Counted from the first letter of the stretch, positions 36,413 to 46,801 are shown. The stretch is 56,590 bases of DNA from Candidatus Acidiferrales bacterium (GCA_030037315.1 JASHRM010000133.1:1-56590), one strand, 5' to 3'. Numbers and translations are program-made. Notes: a model not told the origin generated them from the sequence alone.

Positions 36413-38122
36413 ATGCTGGATCTCCACCAATACAACTGCCTCGGTGAAGCGCTGCGGGCAGCGATCGACCGCTGGCCGGACGAAATCTGCCTGATCGAAT
36501 CGGATCGCGACCGTGAAAACACGCGCCTCACCTATCGCGAATTTAAGGAAGCCGCGCTTCCCTTCGCGCGCGCGTTGCAGGACGCCGGTTTCCGGCCCGG
36601 CTCGCGTGCGGCGATTTTGATGACGAATCAATCGAAATGGCTGATCTCCGCTTACGCAATCTTTTTCGCTGACGGCGTGCTCGTTCCGTTGGATTACATG
36701 CTGAAGGCTCCGGACCAGATCAAACTTTTTGCGCACTCCGGCGCTGAAGTCTTGATCGCCGAATATCACCTTTGGCGAGAAATCGCGAAGGCTTCTAACC
36801 TTGACGGCCTTTCCGCCAAGCTCATAATTGCCGTCAACGCGCCACCGGACGCCGACCTGGGCGGCGCCAAGCGCTGGGAGGAATTTCGCAGCGGGCAAGA
36901 GCCTCAATTCGCCGCGCGTGGGCGAAAAGACCCCGCGTGCATCGTCTATTCGTCCGGAACGGGCGGCCGCCCGAAAGGTTGCGTGCTGACGCACGAAAAT
37001 TATTTGGAGCAGGCGGCGGCAGTCGCGCCGGTTTTTCCCTTTTCGCCAGGCGATCGCTATCTCAGCATTATCCCAACGAATCACGCCATCGACTTCATGG
37101 GTGGATTTATCATGCCGTTCACGGGCGGCGGCACGGTTGTACATTTGCGAACCCTGCGTCCTGAATTGATTCGAAGCGCGTTCACAAAATACAAAATTAC
37201 TTACATGGCGGTCGTGCCGCTCATCCTGAAGAACCTGCAGAACGGACTTCGCGAGCGATTTGCTGCTTTGCCTGCGGGCAAGCGCCGCATGCTCAAAGTG
37301 CTCACTGCGGTGAATTCCACTCTCACTCGCGACCGGCCCCGCCTATGGTTCAGCCGGTTCTTGCTCAAGGACATTCACCAGGCCTTCGGCGGCGGCCTGC
37401 GGGCGTTGCTTGTCGGCGGAGCGTTCACCGACCCGTCGCTCATCGAATTTTTCCACGATCTCGGAATTCCGATTTACAACGGTTATGGCTGTACGGAGGC
37501 GTGCACGGCGATTACGTTGAACGATCTTCGCCCATTTCGCCCGGACACCGTCGGCCGCCCGGTCGCCGGTATGGAGATTCGCACTCTGAATTTGAACGCG
37601 GAAGGAATCGGCGAAGTTGCAGTACGCAGCAGAACGGTGATGTCGCGGTATCTGAATGATCCGGAAATGACGGCCGAAACGATCGTCGATGGTTGGTTGA
37701 TCACCGGTGACCTGGGCCGCATCGACGCGAGCGGCCAGCTCAAGCTTTTCGGGCGCAAGAAAAATATGATTGTCACCGAAGAAGGCAAGAACATTTACCC
37801 TGAGGACGTCGAAGCGGCCTTCGAAGGCATTCGAGTGAAGGAATTCTGCGTGTTCGCAGCAAATTATTTGTGGCCGGCTCATACCATGACGGGCGAGCAA
37901 CTCGTCGCCGCCCTGCATCTCGATTCGGGCCAGTCCCTGACGGACGAACTTGTGAAAGATCTGGCCGATCGGAATCGCCGCTTGCCGAACTACAAGCGTA
38001 TCAGCGGATATTTTGTTTGGGATGCGGATTTTCCGCGTACCGCGTCCATGAAAATCAAGCGCGTCGACCTTGCGAATCAAATCCGGGGACAGGTGCATCG
38101 CGACGTGATGGCGCCCCTATGA
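36413..38122 (+). CDS. AMP-forming acyl-CoA/acyl-ACP ligase (second)
   Basis: 569 residues from ATG at 36413. P-loop [21 protein letters not shown]5 [18 protein letters not shown]7 [12 protein letters not shown]8 [21 protein letters not shown], and C-terminal Lys near [12 protein letters not shown]. The core is like long-chain fatty acyl-CoA synthetases. It is clearly distinct from the first ligase, so the pathway activates two different acids or loads two carriers (CoA and ACP). It follows the inserted GxxExxY unit. Confidence 0.92.
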   Translation: MLDLHQYNCLGEALRAAIDRWPDEICLIESDRDRENTRLTYREFKEAALPFARALQDAGFRPGSRAAILMTNQSKWLISAYAIFFADGVLVPLDYMLKAPDQIKLFAHSGAEVLIAEYHLWREIAKASNLDGLSAKLIIAVNAPPDADLGGAKRWEEFRSGQEPQFAARGRKDPACIVYSSGTGGRPKGCVLTHENYLEQAAAVAPVFPFSPGDRYLSIIPTNHAIDFMGGFIMPFTGGGTVVHLRTLRPELIRSAFTKYKITYMAVVPLILKNLQNGLRERFAALPAGKRRMLKVLTAVNSTLTRDRPRLWFSRFLLKDIHQAFGGGLRALLVGGAFTDPSLIEFFHDLGIPIYNGYGCTEACTAITLNDLRPFRPDTVGRPVAGMEIRTLNLNAEGIGEVAVRSRTVMSRYLNDPEMTAETIVDGWLITGDLGRIDASGQLKLFGRKKNMIVTEEGKNIYPEDVEAAFEGIRVKEFCVFAANYLWPAHTMTGEQLVAALHLDSGQSLTDELVKDLADRNRRLPNYKRISGYFVWDADFPRTASMKIKRVDLANQIRGQVHRDVMAPL

Positions 38123-38165
38123 TTTGCCGTCCATATTTCTCGCGCAGGATCATCGCAGCGTGAGC

Positions 38166-39062
38166 ATGCGCTTTTTCGCCGTTGTGAATCCCGCGGCGGG
38201 CGGCGGACGCTCCGGCAAGCTCGCGCCAGCTGCTCTCGATCGCATCCGCAAGCTGGGCATCGAAATGGAGGTTGCGCGAACCACGCGCGCAGGTGATGGC
38301 GTGACGCTCGCGCGCGACGCCTACACGCGCGGCTTCCGCAATTTCCTCGCTGTCGGCGGCGACGGCACTTCGTACGAGATCGTGAATGGCATTTTTCCAG
38401 CCGCGCTGACCGAAGGCAAACCTGCGCTCGCCTTTTTGCCGCTGGGCACAGGCAATTCTTTCTTGCGCGATTTCACCGAACGCGGGGTGGAACATACGAT
38501 CGATTCTTTGCGCGCCGGCAAGAAGCGCTCGTGCGACGTGATTCGGCTGCGTCACTCGCGGGGCGAGATCTATTTCATCAACACGATGAATTTAGGTTTC
38601 GCAGCCGATGCCGGCGAAGTGGCAAATCGTGAATTCAAGCGCTGGGGCGAACTGGGATACATTTTGGGCGTTTTCACAAAACTCGTGCGCCTGAAACACG
38701 CCGCCTTTCCGCATCGCCTCGATGAATCGCGTGAATGGGATCGCCGCCCGTGCCTGTTTCTTGCGTTCGGCAATAGCAAGTTCACCGGCGGAAAAATGAT
38801 GATCGCGCCGCATGCCGATCCCTCGGACGGCATCATCGAATACGTTCGATGGTCGCCAGTCGGACGCCTTCGGCTGCTTTGGACATTTCCGCGATTATTT
38901 ACCGGCACGCACATCGATCATCCACTGGCCGGCCGCGCAGGCGCGAAGCGCGTCGATTTCGATCTGAACGGCCCGGCGAACGTGATCGTCGACGGAGAGG
39001 TAATGCAGCTCGACTGCCGGTCCATCGAAATTCTCCCGGCAGCGCTCGACATCTTCGCATGA
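38166..39062 (+). CDS. Diacylglycerol/sphingoid-type lipid kinase (DAGK_cat, YegS/LCB5 family)
   Basis: 298 residues from ATG at 38166 (a GTG at 38160 is also possible). NPAAGGGRSGKL and the glycine-rich GGDGTSYEIVNG are the ATP-binding signature, and PLGTGNSFLRDF is the typical loop. The C-terminal beta domain ends FDLNGPANVIVDGEVM. The family phosphorylates diacylglycerol, sphingoid bases or other lipid alcohols in the cytoplasm. Following a fatty acyl reductase, a lipid-alcohol kinase role is plausible. ATGA overlap with plsC. Confidence 0.9.
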   Translation: MRFFAVVNPAAGGGRSGKLAPAALDRIRKLGIEMEVARTTRAGDGVTLARDAYTRGFRNFLAVGGDGTSYEIVNGIFPAALTEGKPALAFLPLGTGNSFLRDFTERGVEHTIDSLRAGKKRSCDVIRLRHSRGEIYFINTMNLGFAADAGEVANREFKRWGELGYILGVFTKLVRLKHAAFPHRLDESREWDRRPCLFLAFGNSKFTGGKMMIAPHADPSDGIIEYVRWSPVGRLRLLWTFPRLFTGTHIDHPLAGRAGAKRVDFDLNGPANVIVDGEVMQLDCRSIEILPAALDIFA

Positions 39063-39814
39063 GAAAAACGTGGCTCACCGTCCGCTCGCTGACTTTATGG
39101 GCGATCAGCGGCATCCATTTCGTGGTGGTGGCGAGTGTCTTAATCCTGATCGGAATGTTGATCGATCCGCGCAAAAACGATAAGCCTCAGCGCGTTTTCT
39201 TTCGCAATGTTCTGCGTTTCGCCGGCGTAAAATTCGAAGTTCGCAGGTCGCCTGGATTCGACCCCGATCGAACCTGCATTTTCATGTGCAATCACGTAAA
39301 TATCTTCGATCCCTTCGTGATTTATTCCGCGATTCCGCAATTCGTACGTGGGTTCGAACTTGAATCCCATTTCAAGCTGCCCATTTACGGCTGGATGATG
39401 GGACACTTCGGCGGAAACATCCCGGTTCCTGACGTGCCGACGCTCAAGAGTCTTGCGAAGATGAATCGGCTCGCCAAGGAATCGCTCGATTCGGGTATCA
39501 GCCTGATTGCATTTGCCGAAGGTTCGCGAACGCGTGACGGCCACGTCCATGAATTCAAGAAGGGTGTTTTCAAGATCGCCCAGAAATTGCGTGTGCCCAT
39601 CGTGCCGATGAGCATTGTGGGTTCATACCAATTCTTTCAGACCGGCAACTGGATGCTCTATCCGGGGAAAATCACCGTCTACCTGCACGACACGATTGAC
39701 AGCTCCGAGATCCCGCGCGACCTAGAAAACTTCTGCGAGCGGGTGCGGCAAATCGTCGCCGCGCCGGTGGACGAATCGCTGAAGCAGTTCCCGCCGCCGG
39801 ATCAGAGAGGCTGA
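39059..39814 (+). CDS. PlsC-type lysophospholipid acyltransferase
   Basis: 251 residues from ATG at 39059. N-terminal membrane segment about 15-34. Acyltransferase motif I has HX4D (His79, Asp84 in NHVNIFDPF), motif III has EGSR at 154-157, and motif IV is VPIVPMSIVGS. The family acylates lysophosphatidic acid or similar acceptors at the membrane. It is the last gene of the lipid operon, overlaps the kinase by ATGA, and shares 13 bp of 3' end with the convergent phosphatidyltransferase gene. Confidence 0.92.
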   Translation: MRKTWLTVRSLTLWAISGIHFVVVASVLILIGMLIDPRKNDKPQRVFFRNVLRFAGVKFEVRRSPGFDPDRTCIFMCNHVNIFDPFVIYSAIPQFVRGFELESHFKLPIYGWMMGHFGGNIPVPDVPTLKSLAKMNRLAKESLDSGISLIAFAEGSRTRDGHVHEFKKGVFKIAQKLRVPIVPMSIVGSYQFFQTGNWMLYPGKITVYLHDTIDSSEIPRDLENFCERVRQIVAAPVDESLKQFPPPDQRG

Positions 39815-40449
39815 GGCACGCTGGCTCCGGGAATGGAGCGCCCCGCCCGCAATTCTTTCCAGGTGTAAACCACGCGGTGAATCACCGTAATCGTCGAGAT
39901 CGTGGCGATCACCCAGAGCACGGGCGCCATTCGCATCGACGCGCCGCCGATAATCAGCAGGACGAGCCGCTCCGGCCGCTCCATGAAGCCGACTTTGCAC
40001 GACGGGATTAAGGATTCGGCACGTGCCCGCGAATAGCTGACCATAAACGAACTGGCCATCGCCACCGCCGCCAGCACCATATAAAACGTGCGCCCAATCA
40101 GCGTGTAGTAGACGACCAGCCCCATGTAAAGCGCGAGGTCGGAATAGCGGTCGAGCGTGGAGTCGAGAAATCCGCCAAATGCCGTCACTTGTCCGGCGCG
40201 CCGCGCCACCTGGCCGTCGGCCATGTCGAGAAATCCCGCGAGAAATAGGACGCCCGCAGCCTGACGGAAAAGTCCCATGGCAAAAAGAGCCGCCGCCGCG
40301 GAATTAACGATCAGTCCGAGGTAGGTGAACATGTTGGGCGTGAGGCCGGTGGCCGTAAGGCCGGTCACCACATGCTGTAGCAGCCAGCCCGCTCCTTCGC
40401 CGATCCAATACGTGATGGGGCGCTTCAAATTTTCGCGGCCATTCTGCAT
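39802..40449 (-). CDS. CDP-alcohol phosphatidyltransferase
   Basis: 215 residues from ATG at 40449, about five to six membrane helices. The family motif DGxxAR-x8-Gxxx-Dxxx-D is complete (Asp78, Gly79, Ala82, Arg83, Gly92, Asp96, Asp100). These enzymes join CDP-diacylglycerol and an alcohol such as glycerol 3-phosphate, inositol phosphate or serine. The alcohol is not deducible. It converges on plsC with a 13-bp overlap, so the lipid region may extend to it functionally. Confidence 0.9.
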   Translation of the reverse strand: MQNGRENLKRPITYWIGEGAGWLLQHVVTGLTATGLTPNMFTYLGLIVNSAAAALFAMGLFRQAAGVLFLAGFLDMADGQVARRAGQVTAFGGFLDSTLDRYSDLALYMGLVVYYTLIGRTFYMVLAAVAMASSFMVSYSRARAESLIPSCKVGFMERPERLVLLIIGGASMRMAPVLWVIATISTITVIHRVVYTWKELRAGRSIPGASVPQPL

Positions 40450-40580
40450 TCTGAAAACATCATAGCATTGCGCTGATGCAAAACGAGGGGGGGTGCCGGC
40501 CGCACCGGCGTTCGCCGCGGTTCGTTCCATGGCTAATGCTTGGCGGCGTGCCCGAACGCATCGGTTCTGTCATCTCGAAC

Positions 40581-40601
40581 CATCCGCGATTTTTGCGGAT
40601 G
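40581..40601. repeat. Perfect 7-bp inverted repeat between ddl and the phosphatidyltransferase
   Basis: CATCCGC (40581-40587) and GCGGATG (40595-40601) around the 7-nt loop GATTTTT. No T-run follows on either strand, so terminator function is weak; it may be a small intergenic palindrome (REP-like). Confidence 0.45.
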
Positions 40602-40642
40602 TGTGAGGGAGCTGCGGTGCCTTTTTCCGGAATCCGAAATGA

Positions 40643-41776
40643 TCAAGCGTCCAGCGCGCCGCCGCTGCCTTCCGGTAATTCGATCGAATATTTCGTGCGG
40701 GCCTTTTCGCGATGAAGTTCAAAGGCAAGCTCGATCAGCTTGTCGATCAATTTCGGATAGGGCAGTCCTGAGGCTTCCCACATCTTCGGATACATACTGA
40801 TCGCAGTAAAACCGGGAATCGTGTTTAGTTCGTTCACGAAAATCTTGCCGGTTTTCTTTTCAAGGAAGAAATCGCAGCGCGCCATTCCGGTGCCGTCAAT
40901 GGCGCGAAACGCGCGCACCGCATATTCCTGAATAATCCTCACTTGCTTTTTCGCAAGGGGCGCGGGAATCAGCAGCCGAGTTCCCTCCTCCAGATATTTT
41001 GCCGCGTAATCATAAAATTCACGGTGCGGCAAAATTTCGCCCGGAATCGAAGCGCGAACGTCGTCATTGCCGAGCACGGAAACTTCGATCTCGCGCGCCG
41101 TCACGCAGCGCTCCACCAAAATCTTCAGCGCGAATTCGCCTGCCAGATCCAGCGCGCCGGAGAGTTCGTTCGCCTTATTTACGCGCGTCATACCAACGGA
41201 CGAGCCCAGTGTCGCGGGCTTCACGAAAACGGGAAAACGAAATTTCTTTTTGATCGCGCGAATCACTTTCGCGCGGTCCGCTTCCCACTCCGAGCGCCTT
41301 ACGGCGATAAACGGGACGATCGGAATGTCCGCCTGCTCAAAAAGCCGCTTCTGGACATCCTTATCCATTCCGACCGCCGACGCCAGCACGCCCGCGCCCA
41401 CGTAGGGCAGCCCTGTTAATTCAAGCAGCCCCTGCACCGTGCCGTCTTCGCCAAACGTGCCGTGCAACACCGGGATCACCACGTCCACCGCAACGCTCGG
41501 GCGCTCTGCGCTTGGCGTCAGCGGAATCAGTGCCGCGGAAGTAGGATCGGGCGGCAGCCACACGCGCTCGCCGGATCTCAGCACTTCCGGCAACATCTTC
41601 TGTGCCGGCGAACCGACCAGCCACCGGCCGTCTTTCGTAATGCCGATTGGGACTGCTTCGTACTTTTCGGGATCGAGCGCGCGAATGACCGATGCGGCCG
41701 ACGCGAGCGAAACCTCATGTTCGCCCGAGCGCCCGCCAAAAATCACGCCAACGCGGAGCCGTTTGTTTGCAGTCAT
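40643..41776 (-). CDS. ddl: D-alanine--D-alanine ligase
   Basis: 377 residues. Joins two D-alanines for peptidoglycan. N-terminal GVIFGGRSGEHEVSLASA, then HGTFGEDGTVQGLLELTGLPYVG, central ATP-grasp FVKPATLGSSVGM, and metal-binding FLEKKTGKIFVNELNTIPGFT. All are classic Ddl signatures. The length is slightly above that of E. coli DdlB. Monocistronic in this context. Confidence 0.96.
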   Translation of the reverse strand: MTANKRLRVGVIFGGRSGEHEVSLASAASVIRALDPEKYEAVPIGITKDGRWLVGSPAQKMLPEVLRSGERVWLPPDPTSAALIPLTPSAERPSVAVDVVIPVLHGTFGEDGTVQGLLELTGLPYVGAGVLASAVGMDKDVQKRLFEQADIPIVPFIAVRRSEWEADRAKVIRAIKKKFRFPVFVKPATLGSSVGMTRVNKANELSGALDLAGEFALKILVERCVTAREIEVSVLGNDDVRASIPGEILPHREFYDYAAKYLEEGTRLLIPAPLAKKQVRIIQEYAVRAFRAIDGTGMARCDFFLEKKTGKIFVNELNTIPGFTAISMYPKMWEASGLPYPKLIDKLIELAFELHREKARTKYSIELPEGSGGALDA

Positions 41777-42063
41777 ATGAATTGCGCCTGAAGACGAACT
41801 TCATTTGTATGCCAGCGGCGATCGAATTGCGAGCCGTCACCGCAGCGTCGATGCCCATTCAAACAACTCGCGCGGTCAAACCGGACAGGTTGCGCACCAA
41901 AACAAATCTGAGTCGTCCTACAGCGTATCGCATCGAATCTTGCACGATGAGATCGCCTCACATTTCGCTGTTTTGAGGTGTTCGGGGAAGCTTCGCAGGA
42001 TAGCGGTCTGTCGAGTCGGTAAGTCGTAACCCATGCGTTGGCAGCAAATCCAAAGGAGACGTC

Positions 42064-42804
42064 ATGTCTAGGTTGAGCAACAAAGTGGCACTGGTTACCG
42101 GCGGTTCGCGCGGCATTGGTGCCGCGATCGCAAAACGTCTGGCGACGGATGGAGCAAACGTGGCAATCACCTACGCGAAGAATCCGGATGCCGCGGCGGC
42201 CGTCGTAAAGGAGATTGAGCGTTCCGGTGGCAAGGCGATCGCGATTCAGGCGGACGCCGCCGATGCGAACGCCGTGAAGACCGCGGTCGAAAAGACCGTC
42301 GCGACCTTCGGCCGGCTCGACGTGCTGGTGAACAATGCAGGCACAGCCATTCCAAAGAAATTCGAGGAAACCACTCTGGAAGATCTTGACCGCGTAATTG
42401 ATCTCAATTTTCGCGGCGTCATGTTGACGACTCACGCGGCGCTAAAGCACATGAAGGAAAACGGCCGCATCATCACGATCGGATCGTGTGTCGGAGAACG
42501 TGTCATGACTCCCGGCTTAGTGCCCTATTCGGCCACAAAGGGAGCAGTCAAGATGTTTAGCCAGGGATTGTCTCGGGAAGTCGGGAGCCGCGGCATCACA
42601 GTGAACAACATCCAGCCGGGTCCGATTGACACAGATTTAAATCCCGCGTCTAGCGAGTGGGCCGTGTCCCAAAAGGCTGCGACAGCGCTGAATCGCTACG
42701 GCCGAGTGGACGATGTCGCCGAACTGGTGGCGTTCGTCGCTGGTCCGGAGGCGTCGTATATCACCGGCGCGAACTTGACTGTCGATGGCGGCACCAACGC
42801 GTGA
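42064..42804 (+). CDS. FabG-like short-chain dehydrogenase/reductase
   Basis: 246 residues. Cofactor loop GGSRGIG with an Arg that favours NADP, NNAG motif, Ser near IGSCVGE, YSATK catalytic pair, and C-terminal GPEASYITGANLTVDGG. AAGGAG lies 5 bp before the ATG, a strong ribosome binding site. The isolated position suggests a stand-alone reductase (3-oxoacyl or other carbonyl substrate) rather than the core FabG. Confidence 0.9.
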   Translation: MSRLSNKVALVTGGSRGIGAAIAKRLATDGANVAITYAKNPDAAAAVVKEIERSGGKAIAIQADAADANAVKTAVEKTVATFGRLDVLVNNAGTAIPKKFEETTLEDLDRVIDLNFRGVMLTTHAALKHMKENGRIITIGSCVGERVMTPGLVPYSATKGAVKMFSQGLSREVGSRGITVNNIQPGPIDTDLNPASSEWAVSQKAATALNRYGRVDDVAELVAFVAGPEASYITGANLTVDGGTNA

Positions 42805-42824
42805 CCCCCCGCGGCAGGGTGAGT

Positions 42825-43481
42825 TCAATTCGGCGAAGCTGATGACAAAATCGGGGGCGGGTAAGACCGGACGACGGATTTTGGCTCGGTGCTCTCGATC
42901 AGTGTGCGCCACAGGAATTCAGGAGACTTGCTGAAGACCGAATCGGCGGTTGCTGGCACGCTATGCCAAGCGCCGATTGCAAATTCGTTTTCGAACTGCT
43001 CCGGAGCCCATTGCGAGCGCCCGAGGAAAATACGCAGCGTCGGCGTTTTCTGCGGATCGGCGGCTAACGCAACGATCGTATCGGAGTCGAACGTCACATA
43101 AACATCATCGAAAACCAAAGTCGCACTCTTTGGGGGCGTCTTCGACCGGAAAATCGCGCTGCGCGCCACGACCTCCGCATCAACCGGCCCGCCGAAATAA
43201 GCAACCATGTCACTTTTCTGGAGCGCCTGAGAATCCGGAAACACGTCACGCACCTTGATCTTCGACGGCTTGTTGATGATCAGTCCCACCAGCAGTTGAC
43301 CTCCCTCTTTAATGGGCAGCATCAGCACCACGGAATCGTGAAATAGAGGATCGGGCAAATCGCGGCTGGCGACCAGCATTTGCGCGCGAGTTTTGCCGTT
43401 AGGCGTTTCCTGCATAGCCTGGACAAGGAAAGCCGGAAGAAGGGCTACTGCCAAAATCGCGGATGCGAGCCAAGCACGCAT
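42825..43481 (-). CDS. Exported YqgE/AlgH family protein
   Basis: 218 residues. The family core DLPDPLFHDSVVLML ... GLIINKPSKIKVRDVFPD ... YFGGPV is recognisable. Unlike ordinary AlgH/YqgE, which begins directly at this core, the protein has an N-terminal signal peptide (about 1-22, ending VQA). It would therefore be periplasmic or secreted. It converges with the upstream SDR, 20 bp apart. Confidence 0.85.
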   Translation of the reverse strand: MRAWLASAILAVALLPAFLVQAMQETPNGKTRAQMLVASRDLPDPLFHDSVVLMLPIKEGGQLLVGLIINKPSKIKVRDVFPDSQALQKSDMVAYFGGPVDAEVVARSAIFRSKTPPKSATLVFDDVYVTFDSDTIVALAADPQKTPTLRIFLGRSQWAPEQFENEFAIGAWHSVPATADSVFSKSPEFLWRTLIESTEPKSVVRSYPPPILSSASPN

Positions 43482-43559
43482 GTGCGCATGCGCCGGGAAT
43501 CAGGGCGCTGCTCTTCGCATCATATTCGGGACAAAAGCGCCGCACAAGTCGTCAGCGGA

Positions 43560-44471
43560 TTATAGGATTTTCTTTCCCAGCCCGGAGAGCACCAACTCAA
43601 CGCCGAGAAGTGCCGTCGTGTTGTGTAAATCGATCACAGGATTAATTTCGACAAGCTCGAACGAAACCATGGCGCGGCTGTCCGCAATCATTTCGAGCGC
43701 CAGATGCGCCTCTCGATAGGTCGCGCCTCCGCGCACGGGCGTTCCCACACCGGGCGCGTCCGATGGATCAACGAAATCCATATCGAGGCTCACCGCAATT
43801 CCCGCCGTATCGTCGCTCGCAAAACGAATCGCTTCCGCCATCACTTCGCGCATGCCTCGCTCATCGATATCGCGCATCGTGAACACATGCACGCCCGATT
43901 CCTTTGCAAAGCGCCGCTCTTTCGAGTCGAGATCACGAATGCCGACGAGCGCCACGTTGCGCGGCTCGACCATCGGCTTCCTGCCCGCGAGATCCGTCAG
44001 TTCCGTAGGGCCGTATCCCATAATCGACGCGAGCGGCATTCCGTGCACGTTTCCCGACGGCGAAGAATCCGGCGTATTCATGTCGCCGTGTGCATCGAGC
44101 CAAATGATGCCAGCGCGTTTCGATTCCTTGGCGAAATGCGATGCCACGCCCGCAACCGTGCCGACCGCGATGGAATGGTCCCCGCCAAGCACCAGCGGCA
44201 GCATGTCTTCGTCCAGCGTTTTGCGAACCACCTCGGCCAAGCCTTTGCACGTCTCGACAATTTCCCCGAGATAACGCGCCTTCTTCTCGCCGTAGGGCTG
44301 CTCCTCTGCCTGCGAAACGGGCACGTTACCCACGTCCTCGACCTGCCGACCCAGTTGCTTCAGTCTCGCCTGCAATCCGGCTACGCGCAGCGCTGAAGGC
44401 CCCATGTCGACGCCTCGACGGCTGGCGCCGAGATCCATCGGCACGCCAATGATGCGAATTTTTTCGGGCAT
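43560..44471 (-). CDS. rocF: Arginase
   Basis: 303 residues from ATG at 44471. Hydrolyses arginine to ornithine and urea with a dimanganese centre. Metal ligands: His99 in GGDHS, Asp126, His128 and Asp130 in DAHGDMN, and the two Asp in SLDMDFVDP. APGVGTPVRGGATYREAHLALEM is typical of arginases rather than agmatinases. It ends 78 bp before the AlgH-like gene start and lies close after asnS. Confidence 0.9.
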   Translation of the reverse strand: MPEKIRIIGVPMDLGASRRGVDMGPSALRVAGLQARLKQLGRQVEDVGNVPVSQAEEQPYGEKKARYLGEIVETCKGLAEVVRKTLDEDMLPLVLGGDHSIAVGTVAGVASHFAKESKRAGIIWLDAHGDMNTPDSSPSGNVHGMPLASIMGYGPTELTDLAGRKPMVEPRNVALVGIRDLDSKERRFAKESGVHVFTMRDIDERGMREVMAEAIRFASDDTAGIAVSLDMDFVDPSDAPGVGTPVRGGATYREAHLALEMIADSRAMVSFELVEINPVIDLHNTTALLGVELVLSGLGKKIL

Positions 44472-44510
44472 TTCGTTCTCTGGGCCGCCCTTGAACCTTG
44501 GCAGGGGCAA

Positions 44511-45836
44511 CTAAGGATAGACGCGGTAAAGCATCCGTGGAAAGGGGATGACCTCGCGGATGTGCTCGGTTCCGCAAATCCACGCCACCGTTCGTTCTAA
44601 GCCGAGCCCAAAACCCGCATGCGGGACGCTGCCGTAGCGCCTCAAATCGAGATACCACTGAAAAGCCTGTTCGGGCAGGTTGTGTTCGCGAAGCCGCTTG
44701 ACCAACGTCTCGTAGCTCGATTGACGCTCGCCGCCGCCGATGATCTCGCCGCCGCCCTCAGGAGCGATCATGTCGAAACTCAGGGCGAGATTCGGATTTT
44801 TCGGGTCAGCCTCCATGTAAAACGCCTTCATGGCAGCCGGATAGCGGTGGATCACCACAGGTTTATCGAAATTCTTGGAGATAAGCGTTTCCTCGTCGCC
44901 GCCGAAATCGTCTCCCCATTTTGTGGGGTTGCCAGCTTTCTGCAGCACCTGCACAGCTTCATCGTACGTGATGCGTGGAAACGGAGGCTTGATGTTTTCG
45001 AGTTTGCTGACATCGCGGCCCAGCGTTGCGAGTTCGCGCTTTCGGCTCTTCACCACCGACTGTACCATCGCGCTCACCAGTCCTTCGCCAAGCTCGATCA
45101 TGTCTTCCAGATGAAGGTACGCGGCTTCTGGCTCGAGCATCCAAAACTCCGTCAAATGCCGGCGCGTTTTTGATTTTTCGGCGCGAAACGTGGGCCCGAA
45201 CGTGTACACCTTCCCCAGCGCCGCCGCAGTCGCCTCCACATAAAGCTGTCCGGACTGCGTCAAGTACGCTTTCTGATCGTCGATGTAATTCACTTCGAAG
45301 AGCGTCGTGGTCCCTTCGCACGCCGCAGGAGTGAAAATCGGCGCATCCGTAAGCGTGTAGCCCTGATCATCCATGAAGTTTCGCGCGGCGCGAATCGCGT
45401 CGGCGCGAATTCTTAGAATCGACGCTTGCCTCGGCGTCCGAATCCAGAGGTGCCGCTTATCCAACAGAAAATCGACACCGTGCTCTTTCAGCTGAATCGG
45501 ATACGGATCGGAATCGGCCACGCGCTGCACCACTTCGATTGCGCTGACGTGAATTTCGCAACCGCCCGGCGCGCGCAGCTCCGCCTGAATTTTGCCAGTG
45601 ACGGCCACGCTCGATTCCTGCGGCAAGCCTTTCAACGCCGCAAACGCGTCCGGATGCTCTTTCAACGAAACGACCCCCTGCAGCACGCCCGTTCCATCGC
45701 GAAAAATAGGAAATAGCAATTTGCCCGATTCGCGCAGGTTGTAGAGCCAACCGCGAATTGCCACCGTTTGGCCAACGTGATCGCCGGCGCGTTCGATTGC
45801 AACAACGGCAGCTGTGGTTTGGTTTTCCTGGGTCAT
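44511..45836 (-). CDS. asnS: Asparaginyl-tRNA synthetase
   Basis: 441 residues. The OB-fold anticodon domain begins [22 protein letters not shown]. The class II catalytic domain has motif 2 [24 protein letters not shown] and motif 3 [34 protein letters not shown] separates AsnRS from AspRS. Its presence implies direct charging of tRNA-Asn. The start overlaps the stop of the TIM-barrel gene by 4 bp. Confidence 0.96.
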   Translation of the reverse strand: MTQENQTTAAVVAIERAGDHVGQTVAIRGWLYNLRESGKLLFPIFRDGTGVLQGVVSLKEHPDAFAALKGLPQESSVAVTGKIQAELRAPGGCEIHVSAIEVVQRVADSDPYPIQLKEHGVDFLLDKRHLWIRTPRQASILRIRADAIRAARNFMDDQGYTLTDAPIFTPAACEGTTTLFEVNYIDDQKAYLTQSGQLYVEATAAALGKVYTFGPTFRAEKSKTRRHLTEFWMLEPEAAYLHLEDMIELGEGLVSAMVQSVVKSRKRELATLGRDVSKLENIKPPFPRITYDEAVQVLQKAGNPTKWGDDFGGDEETLISKNFDKPVVIHRYPAAMKAFYMEADPKNPNLALSFDMIAPEGGGEIIGGGERQSSYETLVKRLREHNLPEQAFQWYLDLRRYGSVPHAGFGLGLERTVAWICGTEHIREVIPFPRMLYRVYP

Positions 45837-46690
45837 CGATTTGCGGAATTCGAGCGGGCTTTGGTTTGATCGAACTTCTTTTCAATCTTGTCGAAGGACT
45901 CGCGAGCGGAATCGAGCGTCGGCGCGCCTCCCGCAGCTTCCTTCAATTCCAGCACCATATCGATTTTCTCCGGCGCGGCTGCATAGTCCGCAAGGGCCCC
46001 GTCCCAATCGATCGTGCCGCTAAACGGCAACAGATGCTCGTCCTTTTCGCCGTGATTATCGTGAATGTGCGAGGTCACGATCCGGTCGCGCATCAAGTCG
46101 AATCCCGCAGCGACGCCGCCCTCGATCTGTGCGTGGCCTATATCGAAGCAGAATTTCAGATCGAGACGCGTTTCCTTAATAAACTGGACCAGCGAGCCGG
46201 GGCAGCCGAGTTCATTCGGCGTATTCTCGATTGCGATCGTCACTCCGCGGTGCCGCGCAAACGTCACTAGATGCTCGAGCGAGCTGAACGCGGCATCCAG
46301 ATTCCGCGGATTATTCTCCTGCCGGCTGCTGCCCATGTGCTGGATCAGATACTTGAAAGGAATCGCCTCCGCCACTTCCAGTGCGCGCTTTACCTCATCC
46401 ATTGCGTCGATGCGACGGATGCGTTCTGGCTCCGAAATCGATATGGGGACGCCGCTTTCGCGATTCGGACTTGAATTGCGCTCGGTTGGCGAATGCAAGG
46501 AGTGCAGTTCCAGTCGATAATCCCTCAAAGATCCGGCAATTTCGCGTACGGATTCAGCGGAACGATAGTTGAAGTGAAACGACGCGCAGAAAATCTCAAT
46601 GCTCGCAATCTCAGCTTGCGCGATCGACTGCAGCAGCGTAGGCGTGAGCGGCTGATTGACGTATCGGTAGGTCGAAAGAACGCGTTGCAT
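45833..46690 (-). CDS. Sugar phosphate isomerase/epimerase-like TIM barrel (AP endonuclease 2 fold)
   Basis: 285 residues from ATG at 46690, just after GGGGGTGGG. The fold shows [77 protein letters not shown] and MVLELKE. Metal ligands (Glu, Asp-His, His, Glu) look complete. The substrate of such proteins cannot be predicted from sequence. ATGA overlap with asnS. Confidence 0.82.
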   Translation of the reverse strand: MQRVLSTYRYVNQPLTPTLLQSIAQAEIASIEIFCASFHFNYRSAESVREIAGSLRDYRLELHSLHSPTERNSSPNRESGVPISISEPERIRRIDAMDEVKRALEVAEAIPFKYLIQHMGSSRQENNPRNLDAAFSSLEHLVTFARHRGVTIAIENTPNELGCPGSLVQFIKETRLDLKFCFDIGHAQIEGGVAAGFDLMRDRIVTSHIHDNHGEKDEHLLPFSGTIDWDGALADYAAAPEKIDMVLELKEAAGGAPTLDSARESFDKIEKKFDQTKARSNSANR

Positions 46691-46801
46691 CCCACCCCCG
46701 GGGCACAACAAAACGCGTGAATCTCTATCGTCTTTGGAAATCGCTGCGCCGTCAATAGCGGGCAGAATCTTCGCAGCCCGCCATATTCTGTGGCGTTGCG
46801 T

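Noticed and set aside
28204-39814. Reading the lipid operon as a sphingolipid pathway
   Set aside because: There is no serine palmitoyltransferase-like PLP enzyme; the LCB5-like kinase alone does not support it.
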